Origin: Vibrio hannami
GTDB lineage: Bacteria; Pseudomonadota; Gammaproteobacteria; Enterobacterales; Vibrionaceae
Assembly: GCF_029589055.1 (NCBI RefSeq)
Contig: NZ_JARQZP010000003.1
Span: 496,001-560,000, forward strand
DNA length: 64,000 bases
Direction of reading: 5' to 3'
The notes under the pieces are model-generated. The model was not told the DNA's origin and made no database searches. It saw only the letters and a program-made list of their open reading frames with translations. Shown here piece after piece: positions 54,320 to 62,987 of the stretch. A program made the position numbers and the translations under genes. Positions within the stretch are counted from its first letter, which is position 1, and the number at the start of each line of letters is the position of its first letter.

Positions 54320-55159
54320 ATGATGTTTCATGATCTAGTTTCAGCAATATTAGAAGATCGGAGGCCCTCGCATAATATTTGGTTCGCTGGTGATTTTCAT
54401 ACTCCGGCACCATTTAGTTATCAGGTTAATTTTCCGCGCTTAGAGTTAGTTCTGGAAGGCTGCTATATCAATAAAATGGAGTCTTCGGAAAATCGTGTCA
54501 CAAAAATTAACGCAACGGCGGGTGATGCTATTTTTATCCCACCTAACTGCTGGAACTACCCATACTGGAATACCGACTGTTCGGTTTTAAGTATATTGTT
54601 TGGTCGCCGCCAGCTAGGGTTAAGCCTAGTAAGCAAACGTAAAGATGAAAAGACTTTTTTTGATGTTCAAAAACATAGTATTCGTACCAACTCAGGGGCC
54701 GCTCTGGATAATGTTTTGATGGCCTTAAACTCACTTTCAAGTGAGCACGATAAAAAGCCTATGGATGAATTACTCCTACAAACATTGCTACAGTATTGCA
54801 AAAAGATGCTTGAGCACTCTGAAGAGCCTTCTCGTGATAGAGTGAGGGACCTATATCAACAAATTTGTGTCTATATTCAGGAGAATTACCACCACGCCAT
54901 CAGCCGAGAAAACATTTCAGAACGTTTTAATATCTCTGCTAACCACCTTTCACGAATGTTTCGCCAACAAGGGCATATGACACTGGCTGACTATATAATA
55001 TGGGTAAGAATTGATCGTGCGAAGTTTATGCTTAAGAAGTACAACTTCAAGTTAAGTGAAGTTGCGCATCGTTGTGGCTTTAAAGATGTGAACTATTTTT
55101 GTCGGGTATTTAAGAAACGTACTGGTCATACACCAACGGCGTATCGTAACTCGAACTAA
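54320..55159 (+). CDS. AraC-family regulator next to the fructose-type PTS
   Basis: The 279-residue protein has an N-terminal cupin-like sensor (about 1-160, with AGDAIFIPPNCWNYPYW) and a C-terminal AraC DNA-binding domain (NISERFNISANHLSRMFRQQ and LSEVAHRCGFKDVNYFCRVF). It converges on the EIIA gene of the fructose-type PTS at 55182. Control of one or both PTS units that follow is likely by position. No terminator is visible between the converging genes (22-base gap). Confidence 0.88.
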   Translation: MMFHDLVSAILEDRRPSHNIWFAGDFHTPAPFSYQVNFPRLELVLEGCYINKMESSENRVTKINATAGDAIFIPPNCWNYPYWNTDCSVLSILFGRRQLGLSLVSKRKDEKTFFDVQKHSIRTNSGAALDNVLMALNSLSSEHDKKPMDELLLQTLLQYCKKMLEHSEEPSRDRVRDLYQQICVYIQENYHHAISRENISERFNISANHLSRMFRQQGHMTLADYIIWVRIDRAKFMLKKYNFKLSEVAHRCGFKDVNYFCRVFKKRTGHTPTAYRNSN

Positions 55160-55181
55160 AGAACTACCATCATCTAGGGGA

Positions 55182-55958
55182 TTACTTAAAAAGAGTAGAT
55201 GTTGCATGCATTAATATCGCTTGTAGATCGACGGGTTTTTTGGTTTTCACTAACCGCTCATTGGTTTCATCACTAAGTAAGTTTCGGGTGAGGTTAGTGA
55301 TTGAGTTAAGCTGACTCATTGTTGGCTTTTGAGGAATTACAAGGCCGATTGCGATATTTACCCTGCCTAACTTTGATTCCCAATCCATGGACTTATCATT
55401 TGTAATTACAGCAATAGAAATCTGTTTTGTCTTTTCAAACATAACGTGTGGCAATGCAACGCCAGACGTCAAACAGGTAGGTGAAGACTTTTCTCTTGAT
55501 AGGAATGCTGACAGTAGTTGTTCTGAATGTGAAGGGTTAATGAGTCGCGCTAATCCTCTCAGGCATTCATACTTAGTCAGTTCGGTTTGTGACTTTGCAT
55601 AGTGCCAACGAATATCGGACCTCGTTTTGAGCTGGGGTAAACGTAAGCTAAGACTGTCTGAAAACCGGTAGCTGATTTCAGAACCAACCAACACATAATA
55701 CTCTGCTATGAGATTCTTCATCACAAAGCATGTTAATTCTGCGTCTACTCCATTAGCTGTGATTTGACAAACATCGCCTCTTTGAAACACCGCCTGATAT
55801 ACGGATATAGCTTTGGATAACTCGGTACTACGATTCTGAGTGATATTGATAATGGAGATAGTACTCTTGAATTTCTTTGCAAGGCGAATCAAAGGCAAAG
55901 CTATGTATGTACTAGCATCAATATTCTCAACAATGAAGGTAATTTGGTGTTCTTCCAT
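55182..55958 (-). CDS. Fructose-type EIIA with degenerate HPr domain
   Basis: The 258-residue protein has an N-terminal HPr-like domain (about 1-85) and a type-2 EIIA domain (about 105-255) with the active His171 in GVALPHV. In the HPr part the phosphorylated His of GLHTRPA is replaced by Asp14 (NIDASTY), so it cannot be phosphorylated there. The order HPr-EIIA differs from FruB-type proteins (EIIA-M-HPr). It may act as a regulator rather than a phosphocarrier. It follows the small EIIB gene by 6 bases on the minus strand. Confidence 0.7.
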   Translation of the reverse strand: MEEHQITFIVENIDASTYIALPLIRLAKKFKSTISIINITQNRSTELSKAISVYQAVFQRGDVCQITANGVDAELTCFVMKNLIAEYYVLVGSEISYRFSDSLSLRLPQLKTRSDIRWHYAKSQTELTKYECLRGLARLINPSHSEQLLSAFLSREKSSPTCLTSGVALPHVMFEKTKQISIAVITNDKSMDWESKLGRVNIAIGLVIPQKPTMSQLNSITNLTRNLLSDETNERLVKTKKPVDLQAILMHATSTLFK

Positions 55959-55964
55959 TGATGA

Positions 55965-56267
55965 CTATTTTCTACAGTGTTTCAGAAATATTTTATCTAC
56001 ATTGAGCAGGATATCTTCGATGGTGAGGTGTATCACTTTTAACCCTTCAAAACGTTCAGAGTTCTCAATCTCAAGCTCTGAAACGATAAACACTAAGTCT
56101 GATTGTGCGATGTTTATGCTACTTAACCTATCCTCTATACCCATAGCCCCCTGAGTTTCGACCTTGATATGAACGTCGTGCCTCAATGCGGCTTTTTTGA
56201 GGGCATCTGCTGCCATATACGTATGTGCAATGCCTGTAGGGCACGCTGTGACTGCAACAACTTTCAT
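55965..56267 (-). CDS. PTS fructose-family EIIB component (stand-alone)
   Basis: The 100-residue protein has the motif VTACPTGIAHTYMAADAL with phosphorylated Cys9, the fructose/mannosylglycerate EIIB signature, and VETQGAMGI. It forms an operon with the HPr-EIIA protein and is divergent from the EIIABC gene at 56441. Without an EIIC on this strand it may work with the EIIC of one of the neighbouring units. Confidence 0.9.
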   Translation of the reverse strand: MKVVAVTACPTGIAHTYMAADALKKAALRHDVHIKVETQGAMGIEDRLSSINIAQSDLVFIVSELEIENSERFEGLKVIHLTIEDILLNVDKIFLKHCRK

Positions 56268-56440
56268 TGGAGCTCTCTGTTTTTTGTTGAAATTGTATCA
56301 CTAGTTTTGTGAAAGAAGAGGAACTGAGTCACACTTCATGTGGAGTGCTACATTAGTCCAGTTGTACGTAAAGTTTGTGCTATTCATCCGAAGGTAATTA
56401 TTAACTAACCTATAATTATTCTGTAGTAAAGGGATGCAAA

Positions 56441-58309
56441 ATGAATCTTTCACATTTGGTAGAACCCAATATCGTATGTTTAGCACTAGATGCCTTAACA
56501 AAGGATGACGTTTTTCTTGAGCTCTCAGGAATGCTAGAAAAAGCAGGTAAGCTAAACGATCAAGATAAATTTCTTTCGGATATCAAAAAGCGCGAAGAAA
56601 TCGGTAATACAGGATTTGAAGATGGTATTGCGATACCTCATGCAAAAAGTGATTCGGTTTCTGAACCAGCAATCGCTATTGGAATAAGCCGTAAGGGTAT
56701 CGCTTATGGCGTAGAAGACGGAGAGTTATCTTATGTGTTTTTTATGCTCGCATCTCCCGATAACGACGATATAAGGCATATTGAAGCATTAGCTCAGCTG
56801 TCGAAAAAAATTCTAGAACCCAGCTTTATCAATGAGCTGAAATCAGTAGCGACAGTTCAGGCAGCTATAGAAATCATAACTGCGGACAATGCCTGCTCTA
56901 AGAGGCAACCCAACGCTGACACCTATGATTTGCTTCTACAGACCCACAGTCCACTGAAGCAAAAACTCAGAAGATTCAAAGAGCACTTACTATTCGGTAC
57001 GTCTCACATGATCCCGTTTATTGTAGTGGGAGGGGTCTTATTATCGATATCGATTATGGTATCCGGACAAGCGCAAGTCCCAAGAAACGGAATATTAGCA
57101 GATATAGCACAAATGGGTGTTGCTGGTCTGGCTCTGTTCACTGTTGTATTAGGGGGATTCATTGCTTTTTCCATCGCAGACAAACCGGGTTTTGCTCCTG
57201 GAATGATCGGCTCCTGGATCGCGGTTAATCATAATCAAACCGGCTTTATAGGTGCAATCTTTGTTGGTTTCTTTGCTGGTTTTATAATTCGAATGCTCAA
57301 GAAAATTCCTCTCAAAGAGAGCATGATCTCTCTTGGTTCTATCTTTATTTATCCTTTAGTCGGAACTTTCCTTACTTGTGGTTTTGTTATGTGGGGGATT
57401 GGGAAACCAATTGCTGAAGCAATGATAATGATGGACGAAGCACTTGCTGGGATGGCAGGCTCGGGCAAAGTCTTATTAGGTAGTGTGTTAGGCGCGATGA
57501 CGGCGCTAGATATGGGAGGTCCAATAAATAAAGTTGCTACGCTGTTTGCTCAAACGCAAATCGGAACTCAGCCATGGTTAATGGGTGGGGTTGGAATTGC
57601 GATTTGTACTCCTCCTCTAGGTATGGCTCTCGCGACTTATTTAGCGCCTAGAAAGTTTAAAAGTGAAGAGCGTGAAGCTGGAAAAGCGGCAGGTCTGATG
57701 GGAATAATAGGTATTACAGAGGGCGCTATTCCATTTGCAACTTTAGATCCATTGCGAGTTCTACCTGCAATAGTTTCAGGCGCTATCGTTGGTAACGTGA
57801 TCGGCTTTATGTATCACGTGATTAACCATGCGCCTTGGGGAGGCTGGATTGTACTGCCAGTGATTGATGGAAAATTGGGATATATTGTTGGTACTATCGC
57901 TGGCAGTCTAACTACGGCCATCATTGTCATTCTGTTGAAGAAGACCGTAAACGAAGAGTTTCCACAAGACAGTGAGGCGCCCTTTTCTTCCCTTGTTCAT
58001 AAACATGGTGAGGCGGATATAGTTGCCATTACATCCTGTCCTTCAGGTGTATCTCATACCTTTCTTGCCGCACGAGCTCTAGAGAAAGCAGCCCAAAAGC
58101 ATGGTATAAAAATCAAGGTAGAAACCCAGGGTGCAAACGGTATAAATAACCAGCTGACAGCCCTGGATATCGAAAAAGCTGAATTAGTGATTCTAGCCCA
58201 TGATATAGGTATTAAAGGGTTAGAGCGATTTGAAAACATGCCAACTATCGATATAAGCACAAAAGAAGCGTTATATAACGCTGAAAAATTTGTAAAGCTA
58301 AAATCCTAA
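56441..58309 (+). CDS. PTS fructose/mannosylglycerate-type EIIABC
   Basis: The 622-residue fusion has EIIA (about 1-150, His67 in GIAIPHAKS), EIIC (about 170-500, LFGTSHMIPFIVVGGVLLS and GGPINKVATLFAQT) and EIIB (about 522-622, Cys533 in TSCPSGVSHTF). The order A-C-B is that of MngA/HrsA-type enzymes rather than FruA. Substrate could be mannosylglycerate or a fructose-like sugar; no GH38 or 1-phosphofructokinase gene accompanies it here. It starts divergently 173 bases from the small EIIB gene. Confidence 0.88.
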   Translation: MNLSHLVEPNIVCLALDALTKDDVFLELSGMLEKAGKLNDQDKFLSDIKKREEIGNTGFEDGIAIPHAKSDSVSEPAIAIGISRKGIAYGVEDGELSYVFFMLASPDNDDIRHIEALAQLSKKILEPSFINELKSVATVQAAIEIITADNACSKRQPNADTYDLLLQTHSPLKQKLRRFKEHLLFGTSHMIPFIVVGGVLLSISIMVSGQAQVPRNGILADIAQMGVAGLALFTVVLGGFIAFSIADKPGFAPGMIGSWIAVNHNQTGFIGAIFVGFFAGFIIRMLKKIPLKESMISLGSIFIYPLVGTFLTCGFVMWGIGKPIAEAMIMMDEALAGMAGSGKVLLGSVLGAMTALDMGGPINKVATLFAQTQIGTQPWLMGGVGIAICTPPLGMALATYLAPRKFKSEEREAGKAAGLMGIIGITEGAIPFATLDPLRVLPAIVSGAIVGNVIGFMYHVINHAPWGGWIVLPVIDGKLGYIVGTIAGSLTTAIIVILLKKTVNEEFPQDSEAPFSSLVHKHGEADIVAITSCPSGVSHTFLAARALEKAAQKHGIKIKVETQGANGINNQLTALDIEKAELVILAHDIGIKGLERFENMPTIDISTKEALYNAEKFVKLKS

Positions 58310-58403
58310 ACCACTTCTTTTGTTTTTCCTCCTTATTAAATAATTCCTCCTCTCGATTCTGGGTAAAATTTATATGTCCACTAAATTTCACATGTGATAA
58401 ATA

Positions 58404-58419
58404 AGTGATGTTCGTCACG
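58404..58419. promoter_or_regulatory. CRP-like site before the second EIIA-EIICB unit
   Basis: AGTGA-TGTTCG-TCACG differs from the CRP core at two outer positions and lies 107 bases before the EIIA start. A further TCACATGTGA palindrome is at 58389-58398. Confidence 0.45.
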
Positions 58420-58525
58420 TACAAATATGGGTGATACAAAAATGCTATTTCGGAAATAATATTGCTATTTTCATATTTATTAATCGGGATATAGTGAATA
58501 AGAATTTTATTAGAGTATAAGTGTC

Positions 58526-58966
58526 ATGATTGGTAACATTGTAAATTTAAACTTAATTAAAACAGATTTATCGGCCAAAAATAAGGAAGAATTGTTTCAG
58601 GAGTTAGCTGGTCTTCTTTATGTGAATGATTCAATAACAAGCGTAGATGAGTTTTTGACGGATATTAAAATACGCGAGGAGTTAGGAGTTACTTCAACAG
58701 ATGGAATTGCCTACCCACACGCTAAAAGCAAAGCAGTTATTAAGCCAGCAATTGCCGTAGGTGTAAAAAAAGACGGCTTAGAATATGGTGATGAAGACAA
58801 TATTAAGCCCACTATATTTTTTATGATCGCATCGCCAGATGGCGGATCGGACCAACATATTTATATTCTTCAGGAACTTTTTGGAAAGTTCGGTGAGGAG
58901 TTTATTGAAAATATGCATAGCGCCCAAAATAAAACTCAGGTTTTAGACGTTTTATTGAATTCTTAA
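58526..58966 (+). CDS. PTS fructose-family EIIA component
   Basis: The 146-residue type-2 EIIA has active His65 in GIAYPHAKS. It lies 16 bases before the EIICB gene and forms a complete EIIA/EIICB pair with it, paralogous to the EIIABC fusion upstream (compare FFMIASPDGGSDQHI with FFMLASPDNDDIRHI). Confidence 0.92.
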   Translation: MIGNIVNLNLIKTDLSAKNKEELFQELAGLLYVNDSITSVDEFLTDIKIREELGVTSTDGIAYPHAKSKAVIKPAIAVGVKKDGLEYGDEDNIKPTIFFMIASPDGGSDQHIYILQELFGKFGEEFIENMHSAQNKTQVLDVLLNS

Positions 58967-58982
58967 CTAGGAGTATAACTAT

Positions 58983-60392
58983 ATGACAACCTTAACTTCC
59001 CAAGCACCTATTGGTGGTAGAGATACCAAAAAGTCTCTCAGCATCTTAAAAGGACACCTACTCTTTGGAACATCCCATATGCTGCCTTTTATTGTTGCTG
59101 GTGGTGTATTACTAGCCTTAGCCGTGATGATATCTGGTAAAGGTGCCGTTCCTGACAGCGGTATATTGGCTGGTATCTCGCAAATAGGTATCAAAGGCCT
59201 TGTTTTGTTTCCAATAATTCTCGGCGGATATATTGGTTACTCTATCGCTGATAAACCTGGCCTTGCACCAGCGATGATCGCATCAGGAATTATGTCCGAT
59301 ATGGGGGGAGGCTTCCTGGGTTGTATAGTTTCTGGTTTTATTGCAGGCTTTACCGTTCTGCAACTGAAAAAAATACAGATTCCACCAACAATGACGGCTC
59401 TTGGTGCATATTTCTTATATCCATTGGGCGGAACCCTTATTGCAGCAGGGATCGTTTACTGGGGAATTGGGGAGCCAATTAAGCTGTTTATGGAATCGAT
59501 GAATTTATTCTTAAACAGTATGGCGGACTCAGGGAAAGTCGTGTTGGGCGCGATTCTAGGTGGTATGACTGCATTTGATATGGGTGGACCAATCAACAAA
59601 GTTGCTACTCTGTTTGCTCAAACTCAGGTTGATACGCAGCCGTGGTTAATGGGTGGTGTGGGTATTGCGATCTGTACACCGCCACTTGGTATGGCTTTAG
59701 CGACATTTATTTTCCCTTCTAAGTTTAAAAAATCTGAAAAAGAAGCTGGCAAAGCAGCGGTGATCATGGGTTCGATTGGTATTTCTGAAGGTGCAATCCC
59801 ATTTGCTGCAAACGACCCTCTACGTGTACTTCCAGCAATCGTTGCAGGTGGTATTATAGGTAACATTGTTGGGTTTATGTCGAATGTACTTCTTCACGCT
59901 CCTTGGGGTGGGTTAATTGTACTGCCTGTTGTTGAAGGGAAACTTTCCTACATCATCGGTATTGCGGCTGGTGCTTTAACTACAGCAGTTATTGTTGGTT
60001 TCTGGAAGCCAAAGGCTACAGAAGATGAGGAAGATGAAACTGATGTCTCTATAGAATCTAGTAACTCAGTTGTTGTAAATGAGGGCGAGTTTGATGTGGT
60101 AGCTGTAACTTGCTGCCCATCTGGAGTTGCACACACATTTATGGCAGCTAAGTCGATAGAGAAAGCGGGTGCAAAATTGGGCATTAAAGTTCGTGTGGAA
60201 ACGCAAGGTCAAAATGGTCAACAAAATACAATAACAGAGGCGGATGTGAGTAATGCTAAATTAGTTATTTTGGCGCACGATATTCCAGTAAAAGATATTC
60301 AACGTTTTCAGACTGCAAATGTGTTCGAATGTTCAACCAAAGAAGCAATGCGTAGCGCTGAACAGATTATAAAAGAAAGACTAAATCTATAA
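58983..60392 (+). CDS. PTS fructose/mannosylglycerate-type EIICB
   Basis: The 469-residue protein has EIIC (about 20-350, LFGTSHMLPFIVAGGVLLA and GGPINKVATLFAQTQ) and EIIB (about 368-469, Cys378 in TCCPSGVAHTF). It is highly similar to the C-terminal part of the EIIABC protein, so the two units are paralogs: one fused, one split. Substrate unknown. Confidence 0.9.
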   Translation: MTTLTSQAPIGGRDTKKSLSILKGHLLFGTSHMLPFIVAGGVLLALAVMISGKGAVPDSGILAGISQIGIKGLVLFPIILGGYIGYSIADKPGLAPAMIASGIMSDMGGGFLGCIVSGFIAGFTVLQLKKIQIPPTMTALGAYFLYPLGGTLIAAGIVYWGIGEPIKLFMESMNLFLNSMADSGKVVLGAILGGMTAFDMGGPINKVATLFAQTQVDTQPWLMGGVGIAICTPPLGMALATFIFPSKFKKSEKEAGKAAVIMGSIGISEGAIPFAANDPLRVLPAIVAGGIIGNIVGFMSNVLLHAPWGGLIVLPVVEGKLSYIIGIAAGALTTAVIVGFWKPKATEDEEDETDVSIESSNSVVVNEGEFDVVAVTCCPSGVAHTFMAAKSIEKAGAKLGIKVRVETQGQNGQQNTITEADVSNAKLVILAHDIPVKDIQRFQTANVFECSTKEAMRSAEQIIKERLNL

Positions 60393-60781
60393 TTTTCTCG
60401 ATAACTCGTTATGTTGCGTTTATATTATAGATACCTTATCAGCTATATTCTATTTCTTTGAATAGGCAATTCAACAAAGAGTGCAGTGGATATAGATGTA
60501 TGCGGAGTATGGTCGGTTCAGTTTTCAACTCAGGCCATACTCCCTCATTATTTCAGGTGTCAATATTACTGACTAATTTAGAGTGTCGCTGCTATAAGTG
60601 AGCGAGAAACTTAATTTAAGTGTTCACCAATACGGCGTGGATGAAAGATTTTGGACTTTAGTTTCAATTGCATAACACAATTTACCATATTTCAAACCGC
60701 ATTTTGATACTCAAATAGAACATACTTTCAAAGTTGCTCGATGTGTAACTAGTGTCTATTGGTTGGGTAGCAGAAAATTAC
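60393..60781. other. 389-base gap with one long hairpin
   Basis: No gene. GGAGTATGG (60504-60512) and CCATACTCC (60535-60543) form a perfect 9-base stem around a 22-base loop, without a T run. It may end the PTS transcript or be part of a small RNA. Confidence 0.4.
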
Positions 60782-61069
60782 CTACTCAATTAGTATAGAA
60801 AGCTCCTGAGAAACCTTCGTAGGTAGGAACTCAGTAATATCGTATTCAGCTAACTTATTTATATAGAAAGGATCTTCCTTTAGAATTGCTTCTAAACTCT
60901 CAGGAGTATCAGATTTGGCGAGTATAACTCCTCCTGTACGGGGAACTTTTCTTCCTGATGCCAGAAAAACTCCTGACTCATAATGCTTATCTAAATACAT
61001 TACATGGGCTGATAGGTACTTTTCAATTTCCTCGATTTTAGATACATAAGTTAATGACACTATAAACAT
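60782..61069 (-). CDS. YciI-like protein
   Basis: The 95-residue ferredoxin-like protein of the YciI/DGPF family has HVMYLDKHYESGVFLASGRK, then GGVILAKSDT and EDPFYINKLAEYDI. Family members are small stress- or metabolism-related enzymes of mostly unknown function; the His-Asp pair is usually conserved. It stands alone, 186 bases from the NUDIX gene. Confidence 0.88.
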   Translation of the reverse strand: MFIVSLTYVSKIEEIEKYLSAHVMYLDKHYESGVFLASGRKVPRTGGVILAKSDTPESLEAILKEDPFYINKLAEYDITEFLPTKVSQELSILIE

Positions 61070-61255
61070 AGTTTTCTCTCATTTAAATAAAACGTCAGCG
61101 CATACAGTACTCCTTAGTAAAGATAAAAGTCTACAAACACCTTTGAAAGCAATGCTTCCAATTTTGACCTCAGCGCCATAGGCATAAAAATACAAATGTA
61201 AGAAGCGTTTAATTTATCTTTAAATGAAGGAAATTAGGAGAAATAGGGGAACCGT

Positions 61256-61645
61256 TCACTCTAATAGCTTCGGCAAATGCAGTGTAATAAACTCACGATC
61301 TGCTTCATAAAAATCATTTAATGGTATGTTGTCAGATTTTAGCCAGTAAAAAGTCTGTTTCCGAATAGGATCAACTACTTTTGGTTCCGAGTTATCGAGA
61401 AGGTTTAGGACAATATAATGAATATCGCCTCCAAACTCATTGGTTAGCGTGACACAATCAAAGTGTTTAACAGACGTAAGGCCAGTTTCCTCCCGCAGTT
61501 CTCTAATCGCAGCTTCGAACCTTGACTCTCCTATATCTACCGAACCTCCGGGAAATTCGATAACCATACCCTTTGAGCGACGAAACCTCTCTTGAATTAG
61601 AATCAAGCCGTTTCTAATCACAACAGCCATTGATAAGTTTTTCAT
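61256..61645 (-). CDS. NUDIX hydrolase
   Basis: The 129-residue protein has the NUDIX box starting GGSVDIGESRFEAAIRELRE and ending EETG (about residues 33-55). It is a close paralog of the broken copy at 4698-5080. The start codon follows directly on the stop of the histidine phosphatase gene, with AGGAGG inside that gene's end, so the two are translated in tandem. Substrate not known. Confidence 0.9.
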   Translation of the reverse strand: MKNLSMAVVIRNGLILIQERFRRSKGMVIEFPGGSVDIGESRFEAAIRELREETGLTSVKHFDCVTLTNEFGGDIHYIVLNLLDNSEPKVVDPIRKQTFYWLKSDNIPLNDFYEADREFITLHLPKLLE

Positions 61646-62182
61646 CTACACCTCCTCAAAATGAAAAGACATAATTTCCCCACAGCTGATGCCATTTTCC
61701 TGATACCCAATTAGGCTTTCGAGTACATTGAAATGAGCCACGACCACTATTTTATTACAGTTCCTATATTTCTTGAGTACATTGATAACTCTAGATCTGA
61801 GATTGTTTGTTGTTTCATATGTAACCGTTGTAGGGTTCTCACCGCCTTTTAAAAAAGAACGATACTCCTTCCACCGCCTATCTCTTTCCTTCAGCTCGAT
61901 ATAACCACCTGATAAATCCGCGATCCATTCCCGGAGGTCATGCTCTACAAATAGCTCAAGTCGATGGCGTCTGTTAATTATTTCTGCTGTTTGTAGTGCT
62001 CGTGTATAGGGGGAAGAAATGATGATATCGGCACCAGAAAATGCAGGCAGCTCAGACTGAGACTTTATGAATGGAATACATTCGCGTGTGATAGGTGCGT
62101 AGTCTTTTTCTAGTTGTGTCATTTTACGTTCATCGGAGAGTCTATAATCTGGAACGCCATGACGAACAAATACTATTTCCAT
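61646..62182 (-). CDS. Histidine phosphatase family protein
   Basis: The 178-residue protein has the RHG motif at residues 7-9 (FVRHGVPDYR), SSPYTRALQTAEI and the second catalytic His in VVVAHFNVLE. This superfamily removes phosphate from small molecules or proteins. With the NUDIX gene it forms a two-gene operon, an arrangement suited to nucleotide or sugar-phosphate clean-up; the actual substrate is not known. Confidence 0.9.
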   Translation of the reverse strand: MEIVFVRHGVPDYRLSDERKMTQLEKDYAPITRECIPFIKSQSELPAFSGADIIISSPYTRALQTAEIINRRHRLELFVEHDLREWIADLSGGYIELKERDRRWKEYRSFLKGGENPTTVTYETTNNLRSRVINVLKKYRNCNKIVVVAHFNVLESLIGYQENGISCGEIMSFHFEEV

Positions 62183-62345
62183 TTAAATTCAATCCATTAC
62201 ATTGTTATCGTATCAAACACAAGCTACTGACGTACCGGGGATATGTCAAATACAATAAACATCCGTTTAAACTGAAATTTAAGCCTGTGCAAGGTAAGAC
62301 TAACGCATGGTCAAACTGTAAAAGGGGTAAGTTCATTTCATATTT

Positions 62346-62813
62346 TCACGTAATGGATTTAAGTCGTTCACACAATTCCCATAAAGCTATTCGATTTGAA
62401 TCGTACTTGAGAAGTTTGCTCGCATCAGATGCCTTACACCAACGGAACTTTGTGTGTTCTGGAGTTAACTTGGGCTCACCCGAAACCTGCACTGAAAATG
62501 AGTATTCTGGTATCACATAAGGGTGATCGTTCCATTTTTCATGGCAAGAAAAAAAAACTTTAGGTAGCATACACATAGAATCTAGTTGAGCCCAATCAAT
62601 ACCTGTTAACGACGTCTCTTCATATAATTCTCTTTTTGCAGCATCGAACAAAGACTCTTGACCTTCGCCACCGCCACAAATTGCCTGCCATTCACCATTA
62701 TCTGTTCGGCAAGCAATCAGGAATAGGGGTTCGGCTATTTCAAATTTATATGGGAATATCAGTACCTGAAATGGTGCTCTCATCGAATTAGGTTCACTAT
62801 TGTTACTCACCAA
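62346..62813 (-). CDS. NUDIX hydrolase (second family member)
   Basis: The 155-residue protein has a NUDIX box, GGGEGQESLFDAAKRELYEE followed by TSL (the usual terminal Gly is Ser). It resembles dATP/dihydroneopterin pyrophosphohydrolase-type NUDIX enzymes (FQVLIFPYKF, PYVIPEYSFSVQV). It is not closely related to the other two NUDIX genes of the window. It lies upstream of the phosphatase gene with a 163-base gap. Confidence 0.85.
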   Translation of the reverse strand: MVSNNSEPNSMRAPFQVLIFPYKFEIAEPLFLIACRTDNGEWQAICGGGEGQESLFDAAKRELYEETSLTGIDWAQLDSMCMLPKVFFSCHEKWNDHPYVIPEYSFSVQVSGEPKLTPEHTKFRWCKASDASKLLKYDSNRIALWELCERLKSIT

Positions 62814-62915
62814 TTGATATTACAGTCATTAGGAAATATTGGGCAATTATCAGATGATATTTTTCACGGTTTTGTTGCGCGAACTCGGAACGGTGCATAA
62901 ACGATTTAGGACAAC

Positions 62916-62954
62916 CTGTCAGTTCTGAATACGTCCGGGTTTAGAAGCTGACAG
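62916..62954. other. Long inverted repeat between GH1 and NUDIX genes
   Basis: CTGTCAG-TTCT and AGAA-G-CTGACAG form an 11-base stem with one bulged G around a 16-base loop. It lies downstream of the GH1 gene on the minus strand but has no T run, so it could be a weak terminator or a regulatory hairpin. Confidence 0.4.
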
Positions 62955-62987
62955 ATTGAGTATTAACGAACTTAATTTAGGGGCGCA

